Assembly: GCA_002450925.1 (NCBI GenBank)
Contig: DKAU01000131.1
Location: 929 to 12,573, forward strand
Source: Thiobacillus sp. UBA6918
Lineage (GTDB): Bacteria; Pseudomonadota; Gammaproteobacteria; Burkholderiales; Thiobacillaceae
Direction of reading: 5' to 3'
DNA length: 11,645 nucleotides
Shown piece by piece: positions 7,092 through 11,645 of this stretch (within the stretch, counting starts at the first letter, position 1; the number at the start of each line of letters is the position of its first letter). The position numbers and the translations under genes were made by a program. The notes under the pieces are model-generated. The model was not told the DNA's origin and ran no database searches. It saw nothing but the letters and a program-made list of their open reading frames with translations.

Positions 7092-8072
7092 ATGTCAGAA
7101 CAAAAATTGCTTCCGAAATCCAACGCAGTTGTTCTTTCCAGTTCGCACAAATCGCGTCCCTACTGGGAAGGACGGTCGCCCCGCTGGATTTGTCAGATGA
7201 TGGTTCAGCGAGCCTGTGTTCCGGTGACCGGTGGCATTTATCGGCTTAACAAGGTATCCGAGCCGTTTATCCCCATCCAGACCAGTGCGGGGGAGCCATT
7301 GGTCAACTTGCCGTCGCAGAACCTGCATATCATGCACTCGCACAGCGAAGGCTCTACCCTGGACAGCAGCTTTGCTGCCTATGATGAAGCGCCGCGCGAG
7401 ATTCATCTGCAGCCGATCCAAACTGTGGTGAAGATGCACACCCGCATCCCCGCGCTGTATTCCACCCACCACAACCAGCTGGAAATGCAGTTGAGCCTGT
7501 CAGCCGAATGGATGTACGAAAGCAAGGAAAACCTGATCTTCAATCATCCGGATTGGGGTCTGGTAAACAACGTTGCCCCGCGGTTGCAGGTGAAGTCGGA
7601 CGCTGGCCCAACGCCAGACCTTCTGGATGACATGCTGAGCCGGATCTGGAAAGTGCCAGATGTTTTCGTCATGCATCCTGAGGCACTTGCCTATTTCAAC
7701 CAGCAGTGCAACAAGATGGGCATTACGCTGGAAACCACCGAGTTCAACGGCGGCCATTTTGTCTGCTGGCGCGGTCTGCCCATCCTCCCGACCAACAAGC
7801 TTTATCTTTATGACGGCAAGGGACAGAAACTGCAGGATCGCAAGGTTGGCGCCTCCAAAACCAATGTGCTGTTGCTGCGCATGGGCGAAGACAAGCAGGG
7901 GGTGATCAGCCTTTACGCCGCCGGTACCGAGGGCAGCCCGCGCTTCCCGTTCATTACCGTCGACTTCATGGGCATCTCCGACGAGTCTGTGGCTTCGTAC
8001 CTCATGACCATGTATGCCGCGATTGCAGTGTTGACCGCTGGCGCCCTGTGCAAGGCTGAAGTCGTCATCTAA
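7092..8072 (+). CDS. Family 2 encapsulin nanocompartment shell protein (2A-like, no cNMP-binding domain)
   Basis: A 326-residue HK97-fold shell protein expected to self-assemble in the cytosol into a closed protein cage around cargo. Recognised by Family 2 encapsulin signatures recalled from the SrpI group: SPRW (29-32), GGIYRLNKV (47-55), MHTRIPALY (115-123), NQLEMQLSL (128-136), FNHPDWGLVN (150-159), GPTPDLLDDM (172-181), WKVPDVFVMHPEA (186-198), FVCWRGLPILP (223-233), LLLRMGEDKQGV (260-271) and FITVDFMGI (287-295), followed by the hydrophobic C-terminal segment. The N-arm leads straight into the shell domain with no cyclic-nucleotide-binding insertion, which fits the 2A type. Start ATG 7092 has GGAG 7 bases upstream (7081-7084). 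It has five Cys (34, 42, 206, 225, 320), notable in an operon of thiol-redox genes. First gene of a four-gene operon; the next starts 12 bp after its stop. No cysteine desulfurase, the best-known 2A cargo, is adjacent. No phage genes surround it, so it is a domesticated shell, not a prophage capsid. Confidence 0.92.
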   Translation: MSEQKLLPKSNAVVLSSSHKSRPYWEGRSPRWICQMMVQRACVPVTGGIYRLNKVSEPFIPIQTSAGEPLVNLPSQNLHIMHSHSEGSTLDSSFAAYDEAPREIHLQPIQTVVKMHTRIPALYSTHHNQLEMQLSLSAEWMYESKENLIFNHPDWGLVNNVAPRLQVKSDAGPTPDLLDDMLSRIWKVPDVFVMHPEALAYFNQQCNKMGITLETTEFNGGHFVCWRGLPILPTNKLYLYDGKGQKLQDRKVGASKTNVLLLRMGEDKQGVISLYAAGTEGSPRFPFITVDFMGISDESVASYLMTMYAAIAVLTAGALCKAEVVI

Positions 8073-8079
8073 AAGGAGG
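8073..8079 (+). promoter_or_regulatory. Very strong ribosome binding site AAGGAGG of the disordered-protein gene
   Basis: Perfect AAGGAGG directly after the encapsulin TAA, 5 bases before ATG 8085. It suggests the second gene is translated at high level from the encapsulin message, as expected for an abundant partner of a shell protein. Confidence 0.85.
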
Positions 8080-8084
8080 CCGAC

Positions 8085-8798
8085 ATGAGTAACCCAGTCG
8101 AGCCTTCGGGCGGGGCGTTCATTGCCGACTCCCTGCATGCAGGCGACTATCCCTACGTCTTCGCCTCGCCAACCGAGGGAACGTTTGAAGTCCCGGGGTC
8201 GGCGGAAAGTCCTGATGAGGCAAATGTTGCTGATGTGGAAATGCCTTTTGCAATGCATTCTCCGCTGACGCCTGCCATGCCGCCGATGCCGGAAGGGGTA
8301 GTGCCCTCGCCATCGCTGGATCTGTCATTTCTATCCCAGCCGGGGCACGTGCCCATGCCCAGTCCCAAACTGGCAGAAGCAACCCAGCCGCAACCAGCCA
8401 GCGGAGTATCGCCATCAGCACCGTCTTCTCCTGACGTGCATCCAACGGAGATGCCGGCGACACCGGTTTCGCCTGGTGTCGCCGAGTCTGCTGCCGGGGA
8501 AGCCAATGAGCTGGCGGCCGAGTCGCCTGTCAATGTGGAACCGCCTGCGCCCTCTGCCATTGAAACGCCGCCGGCACCCATTGCTTCACCGCCGGGTCCT
8601 GTCGCCGGTGAACCCAATGTTGCGGTTGGGCAATTGCCCACAGGGGCAGCCATGCCGGCCAGCGCGGTTGGAACGGCGCCGGTACACCCGGAACCGCAAC
8701 CGCCTGCCGCGGCTGACATGCAGATGCAGATGAGCCAGAACATGGCCGAGCAGATGGCAACGATCCTGCAGGACATTCTGCGAACCAAGGCGCCGTAA
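8085..8798 (+). CDS. Pro/Ala-rich, probably disordered protein; candidate encapsulin cargo or cargo-loading adaptor
   Basis: A 237-residue protein with no recognised domain and no Cys. Residues about 60-210 are dominated by P, A, S, E, V and G and look intrinsically disordered. Aromatic/hydrophobic islands lie in the N-terminal third: AFIADSLHAGDYPYVFAS (11-28), VEMPFAM (51-57) and LDLSFLS (78-84). The C-terminus, MQMQMSQNMAEQMATILQDI (212-231) and a few more residues, reads as an amphipathic helix. Established knowledge: cargo of Family 2A encapsulins is loaded through a long disordered N-terminal domain with short conserved motifs. This gene encodes such a region without an attached enzyme, immediately after the shell gene, so I infer a stand-alone cargo, scaffold or adaptor. 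Alternatives are a regulator of assembly or a linker to the membrane partners. The overlapping minus-strand frame (8153-8821) is a compositional shadow. Confidence 0.85.
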   Translation: MSNPVEPSGGAFIADSLHAGDYPYVFASPTEGTFEVPGSAESPDEANVADVEMPFAMHSPLTPAMPPMPEGVVPSPSLDLSFLSQPGHVPMPSPKLAEATQPQPASGVSPSAPSSPDVHPTEMPATPVSPGVAESAAGEANELAAESPVNVEPPAPSAIETPPAPIASPPGPVAGEPNVAVGQLPTGAAMPASAVGTAPVHPEPQPPAAADMQMQMSQNMAEQMATILQDILRTKAP

Positions 8799-8833
8799 GA
8801 GCGTTTTTGCCGACGTTTCATAACAAGACTTTG

Positions 8834-8863
8834 CGCAAGCGGGCCTGAAGAGGTTCGCTTGCG
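8834..8863 (+). other. Intra-operon hairpin, 8-bp stem
   Basis: CGCAAGCG (8834-8841) pairs perfectly with CGCTTGCG (8856-8863) around a 14-base loop, in the 89-bp gap between the disordered-protein gene and the DUF4395 gene. No T-run follows, so it is not a typical intrinsic terminator. It could stabilise the upstream message or tune downstream expression. Its left part shares the 12-mer GCGCAAGCGGGC (8833-8844) with the operon terminator (10819-10830). Confidence 0.6.
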
Positions 8864-8874
8864 ATAAAGGAGAT

Positions 8875-8880
8875 GGAGGA
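8875..8880 (+). promoter_or_regulatory. Ribosome binding site GGAGGA fixing a GTG start for the DUF4395 gene
   Basis: GGAGGA lies 7 bases before GTG 8888. The competing ATG at 8873 has AAGGAG only about one base upstream, too close for initiation, so the GTG is preferred. Confidence 0.7.
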
Positions 8881-8887
8881 ACCAGCC

Positions 8888-9358
8888 GTGACAAACTCAC
8901 AGCCCAAGAAAGCTGGCGGTCAGACCATGATCGATCAGAGCGCCATGACCGTAAACCAGATTTTCATCATCAGCCTGCCGGCACTCGGCTTCGTATTCGA
9001 TTCTCCCTGGCCGCTCGTGTTCACCGCAGTATGCATGAGCATTGGCCTTGTCTTTCCCAAGTGGCAGCCATTTACCCTGTTCTACAAGCAGGTTGTTAAA
9101 CCCCTTGGCCTTCTTAAACCGAAACCGCATCCGGATGATCCTGCGCCGCACCGCTTCGCCCATTTGCTGGGCGCGATCTTCCTGTTCTTTGCGGCCGGCT
9201 GCCTGTTCATGGGCTACGCCATGCTGGGCTGGATTCTGTGCTGGACGGTTGTGTTTCTTGCGCAACTCAATCTGCAGGCACATTTCTGTGTAGGCTGTTT
9301 TCTGTACCTGCACATGACACACCTGATGGCCGAGCAGCGCCATAACGGAGGAGCGTAA
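8888..9358 (+). CDS. DUF4395 family integral membrane protein with CxxC motif
   Basis: A 156-residue membrane protein matching DUF4395: the IDQSAMTVNQ opening (15-24), membrane segments at about 24-38, 41-57, 91-109 and 112-130, the loop PAPHRFAHLLGAIFL (85-99) and the terminal CVGC (C134, C137) followed by LYLHM. The family's function is not established. From general knowledge, DUF4395 proteins often neighbour membrane-anchored thioredoxin-like proteins, as here, which points to a thiol-disulfide role at the membrane. Extra Cys occur at 49, 105 and 118. The start is GTG 8888 with GGAGGA at good spacing; an ATG at 8873 would add five residues but is badly placed. Its stop is only 2 bases from the next start, so the two products are probably translationally linked and may form one complex. 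Confidence 0.87.
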   Translation: MTNSQPKKAGGQTMIDQSAMTVNQIFIISLPALGFVFDSPWPLVFTAVCMSIGLVFPKWQPFTLFYKQVVKPLGLLKPKPHPDDPAPHRFAHLLGAIFLFFAAGCLFMGYAMLGWILCWTVVFLAQLNLQAHFCVGCFLYLHMTHLMAEQRHNGGA

Positions 9359-9360
9359 TC

Positions 9361-10782
9361 ATGATTGATATGTCACGCCTTCTGATCGCGATTGGCATTC
9401 TGGCGGTATTCACGATCGCCATCGCCACGTGGAACCGGCTGCTGATGAATATTGTGAAAATGCGCACCCGTGGTCGCAAGTGGCCGCTGGAGGTATGGAA
9501 CGGAAAAACCACGCTCCTCTGTTTCAGTACCAAGGAATGCGTGGTGTGCAAGTACCAGCAGGCCAAGGAGGTCCAGGAAATACGCGAAATTTTTCCTGAA
9601 GAAATGCTTGATATCCGAAAGTTCAACCCGATCGAGCGCCCTGACCTTGCCAAGATGTTTGCCGTGGTCAACGTGCCCACGACGGTCGTGCTGGACGGCC
9701 AGGGCAGGGTACATTCATTCAACGGCAACTTGGCAAAGGCCAAGGAACTGAAGTCACAGATCAAGGCGGCCCTGGGTGCGTGCAAGGCCGATCTGGACGC
9801 CAAACCGGTGCTGCAAAAAAAAGAAGTCGAGAAAGTGGTCATCATCGGCTCGGGACCTGCCGGGTGGACGGCGGCGATCTATGCTGCGCGCGCCAGCCTC
9901 GAACCGCTGGTGTACGAAGGCGAAGGGGACAAGTTCATGATCCCCGGCGGCCAGCTCATGTGGACTGGCGAGGTCGAGAATTTTCCCGGATGGCCTTCCG
10001 GCATCAATGGTCCGGAACTCATGACCAAGATTCGCGACCAGGCCGTGCGCTGGGGTTCTCGCGTGATTGGTGCGGACGTCAGTAAAATCGATGTTTCCAA
10101 ACAGCCCTTTGAATTGACCGACTCCGAGGGGAATATTGTCAAGACGCACGCCATCATTGTTGCCACCGGCGCGCGTGCCCGCTGGCTGGGGGTTCCCAAT
10201 GAAGAAAGGCTGGCCCGTAGCGGCGGCGGGGTTTCAGCCTGCGCAACCTGCGACGGCCCCATGCCCATCTTCCGCAACCAGTCCATTGCGGTCATCGGTG
10301 GAGGCGATTCCGCGCTGGAAGAAGCGATGCAGTTGAGCAATTACGCAAGCCGCGTTCACGTCATCAACATCACCTCGGACCTCACCGCGAGCAAGGTCAT
10401 GCGCGAACGCGCGCGCAACAATCCAAAGATCGAGTTTCACTTCAACAAGACCGTGGTGGAAGTGCTGGGTGAACAGCAGGTTGAAGGGCTTCGCATTCGC
10501 GATGTGGTGGAGAACACCGAATCGACCATGCCGGTCAAGGGCATGTTTGTCGCGATTGGCCACACACCCAACACCGGCTTCATCAAGGACATCGTGGAAC
10601 TGAACCCGCAAGGCTATATCGTCGCCACCAAGCCGTTTCGCACCAACACCAGCGTGGAGGGGATCTTCGCAGCCGGGGACGTCATGGATCCCTACTACCG
10701 CCAGGCCATTACCTCGGCGGGGACGGGCTGCATGTCTGCAATGGATGTGGAGCGCTGGCTGATTAGCCGGGAGATCGGCTGA
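9361..10782 (+). CDS. Membrane-anchored thioredoxin-thioredoxin reductase fusion with atypical NADPH site
   Basis: A 473-residue flavoprotein. Residues 5-29 form one membrane anchor; the basic stretch after it (RTRGRK, 35-40) places the catalytic part in the cytosol by the positive-inside rule. Residues about 45-140 are a thioredoxin-like domain with redox motif CVVC (60-63, instead of CGPC) and the cis-Pro loop VPTT (105-108). Residues about 156-473 are a complete low-Mr thioredoxin reductase module: FAD motif GSGPAG (163-168), redox motif CATCDG (294-299), nucleotide-site GGGDSA (313-318), FAD-site AAGDV (437-441), then YRQAITSAGTG (446-456). Where classical enzymes have HRRxxxR for the NADPH 2'-phosphate, this has NITSDLT (336-342), with no basic residue, so the electron donor may be NADH or something else. 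Start ATG 9361 follows GGAGGAG (9347-9353). Likely role: passing electrons from the flavin to the fused thioredoxin and on to the DUF4395 CxxC or to the nanocompartment; the partners are inferred. Last gene of the operon. Confidence 0.95.
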   Translation: MIDMSRLLIAIGILAVFTIAIATWNRLLMNIVKMRTRGRKWPLEVWNGKTTLLCFSTKECVVCKYQQAKEVQEIREIFPEEMLDIRKFNPIERPDLAKMFAVVNVPTTVVLDGQGRVHSFNGNLAKAKELKSQIKAALGACKADLDAKPVLQKKEVEKVVIIGSGPAGWTAAIYAARASLEPLVYEGEGDKFMIPGGQLMWTGEVENFPGWPSGINGPELMTKIRDQAVRWGSRVIGADVSKIDVSKQPFELTDSEGNIVKTHAIIVATGARARWLGVPNEERLARSGGGVSACATCDGPMPIFRNQSIAVIGGGDSALEEAMQLSNYASRVHVINITSDLTASKVMRERARNNPKIEFHFNKTVVEVLGEQQVEGLRIRDVVENTESTMPVKGMFVAIGHTPNTGFIKDIVELNPQGYIVATKPFRTNTSVEGIFAAGDVMDPYYRQAITSAGTGCMSAMDVERWLISREIG

Positions 10783-10814
10783 CGATGCGATGATTTGTCC
10801 CTCCGGATTCAGGG

Positions 10815-10836
10815 GCCCGCGCAAGCGGGCTTTATT
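10815..10836 (+). terminator. Rho-independent terminator of the encapsulin-redox operon
   Basis: GCCCGC (10815-10820), loop GCAA, GCGGGC (10825-10830), then TTTATT. It lies 32 bp after the stop of the thioredoxin-reductase fusion and separates the operon from trhP. The tetraloop stem is strong; the T-tract is short and interrupted. Confidence 0.82.
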
Positions 10837-10875
10837 ATGGCTGCGCAATAGCACGAATCGGAAAAATCCGGCCGC

Positions 10876-10905
10876 CAACGGGCAGGCGCCCGTTGCCTAT
10901 ATAAT
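10876..10905 (+). promoter_or_regulatory. Candidate trhP promoter with an overlapping 8-bp inverted repeat
   Basis: A consensus -10 TATAAT (10900-10905) lies 53 bases before the trhP ATG. No good -35 is seen at 17 bp. Instead a perfect inverted repeat CAACGGGC-AGGC-GCCCGTTG (10876-10895) covers the -35 to spacer region, so it could be an operator or only a GC-rich hairpin. Confidence 0.45.
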
Positions 10906-10958
10906 GCACAGCCTTAAAGTCAGGAATCCTCCAGACCCTCTCGGTTGCCATTTTTAAC

Positions 10959-11645
10959 ATGCCGTTCAAGAAACCCGAACTCCTCGCACCTGCCGGCTCG
11001 CTTTCCATGCTGGACACCGCCTTCGCATTTGGCGCAACGGCGGTTTATGCCGGCCAGCCGCGGTACAGCCTGCGTGTTCGCAACAACGACTTCGGTGATC
11101 TGGACGTGCTCGATCAGGGCATTCGACGCGCGCATGAGCAGGGACATGCGTTTTATCTCGTCTCCAACATTTACCCGCACGGCGCCAAGCTCAAGACCTA
11201 CCTCAAGGACATGGCGCCGGCAATCGCGCTCAAGCCCGATGCGCTCATCATGTCCGATCCCGGCCTCATCATGATGATTCGCGAAACCTGGCCGGACATG
11301 CCCATCCATCTTTCCGTGCAGGCAAATACCGTCAACAGCGCCTCGGTGCGATTCTGGCAGCAGGCCGGCATCAGCCGGGTGATCCTGTCGCGCGAATTGT
11401 CATTGGAAGAAGTGGCGGATATCCGACAGGCCTGCCCGGACATGGAGCTGGAAGTTTTCGTGCATGGTGCGCTGTGCGTGGCGTATTCCGGGCGCTGCCT
11501 GCTCTCCGGTTATTTCAACCACCGCGATCCCAATCAGGGCACCTGCACCAACTCCTGCCGCTGGGACTTCAAGGTCAATCCGGCCAAGACCGATGCGGCG
11601 GGCGACGTCTGGCTGATCGAAGAAAAGGAACGCCGCCAGGGCAGC
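10959..11645 (+). CDS. trhP: Peptidase U32 family tRNA hydroxylation protein TrhP/YegQ, N-terminal 229 residues (3' end outside window)
   Basis: In E. coli TrhP (YegQ) is needed for the prephenate-dependent route to 5-hydroxyuridine at the wobble position of tRNAs. The window holds the first 229 residues, about half of a protein of roughly 450. The match to YegQ recalled from memory is close: PELLAPAGS (6-14), AVYAGQPRYSLRVRNN (28-43), DALIMSDPGLIM (94-105), IHLSVQAN (116-123), VILSRELSLEE (141-151), and the U32 signature with C173 and C180 (FVHGALCVAYSGRCLLS), then DPNQGTCTNSCRW with C196 and C200. These four Cys are the usual iron-sulfur or metal ligand set of the family. Despite the family name, no protease activity is implied. 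ATG 10959 matches the YegQ N-terminus; no strong Shine-Dalgarno is seen before it. A terminator isolates it from the operon upstream, so it is likely transcribed from its own promoter. Confidence 0.95.
   Translation, partial: MPFKKPELLAPAGSLSMLDTAFAFGATAVYAGQPRYSLRVRNNDFGDLDVLDQGIRRAHEQGHAFYLVSNIYPHGAKLKTYLKDMAPAIALKPDALIMSDPGLIMMIRETWPDMPIHLSVQANTVNSASVRFWQQAGISRVILSRELSLEEVADIRQACPDMELEVFVHGALCVAYSGRCLLSGYFNHRDPNQGTCTNSCRWDFKVNPAKTDAAGDVWLIEEKERRQGS

Noticed and set aside
7092..8072. Prophage major capsid protein
   Set aside because: The HK97-like fold could suggest a phage, but the sequence motifs are those of Family 2 encapsulins and no terminase, portal, protease, tail or integrase gene is near.
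8153..8821. 222-residue minus-strand frame opposite the disordered-protein gene, Gly/Ala/Ser-rich
   Set aside because: Low-complexity product caused by GC-rich, Pro/Ala codon-rich DNA. The plus frame has a perfect AAGGAGG and operon spacing, so it is the real gene, though both are low complexity.

Overview
The window looks like a chromosomal segment of a Gram-negative proteobacterium, most likely a betaproteobacterium. This is an inference from gene content (a chalcone-isomerase-like exported protein, DUF302, PEP carboxylase and a TrhP/YegQ-type U32 protein), moderate-to-high GC and Shine-Dalgarno style. No rRNA, tRNA, CRISPR array, transposase or integrase was seen. The two outer genes (ppc and trhP) are cut by the window edges.

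Layout. 1-1923 (+): the C-terminal two thirds of PEP carboxylase. 1985-2542 (+): a small membrane-anchored coiled-coil protein of unknown function. 2546-3109 (-): an exported chalcone-isomerase-like protein, convergent with the previous gene. 3321-3716 (+): a DUF302 protein. 3750-6848 (-): a 1032-residue protein made almost entirely of about 65 degenerate 11-residue repeats in four blocks, which I cannot assign to a named family. 6849-7091: an AT-rich divergent intergenic region with two related inverted repeats. 7092-10782 (+): a tight four-gene operon. 10815-10836: a rho-independent terminator. 10959 to the end (+): the start of trhP/yegQ.

The centre of interest is the operon at 7092-10782. 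Its first gene encodes a Family 2 encapsulin shell protein (HK97-fold nanocompartment, type without a cyclic-nucleotide domain). The cargo best known for this type, cysteine desulfurase, is not next to it. Instead there follow (i) a 237-residue, cysteine-free, Pro/Ala-rich and probably disordered protein, (ii) a DUF4395 membrane protein with a CxxC motif, and (iii) a membrane-anchored fusion of a thioredoxin-like domain (CVVC) to a thioredoxin-reductase module (CATC). The reductase lacks the basic HRRxxxR motif that normally grips NADPH. The reading I favour, as inference, is a thiol-redox nanocompartment system: a cytosolic protein shell, a disordered cargo or adaptor protein, and a membrane-bound disulfide/thiol relay. 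The 11-residue-repeat protein is transcribed divergently from the encapsulin and may or may not belong to the same system.
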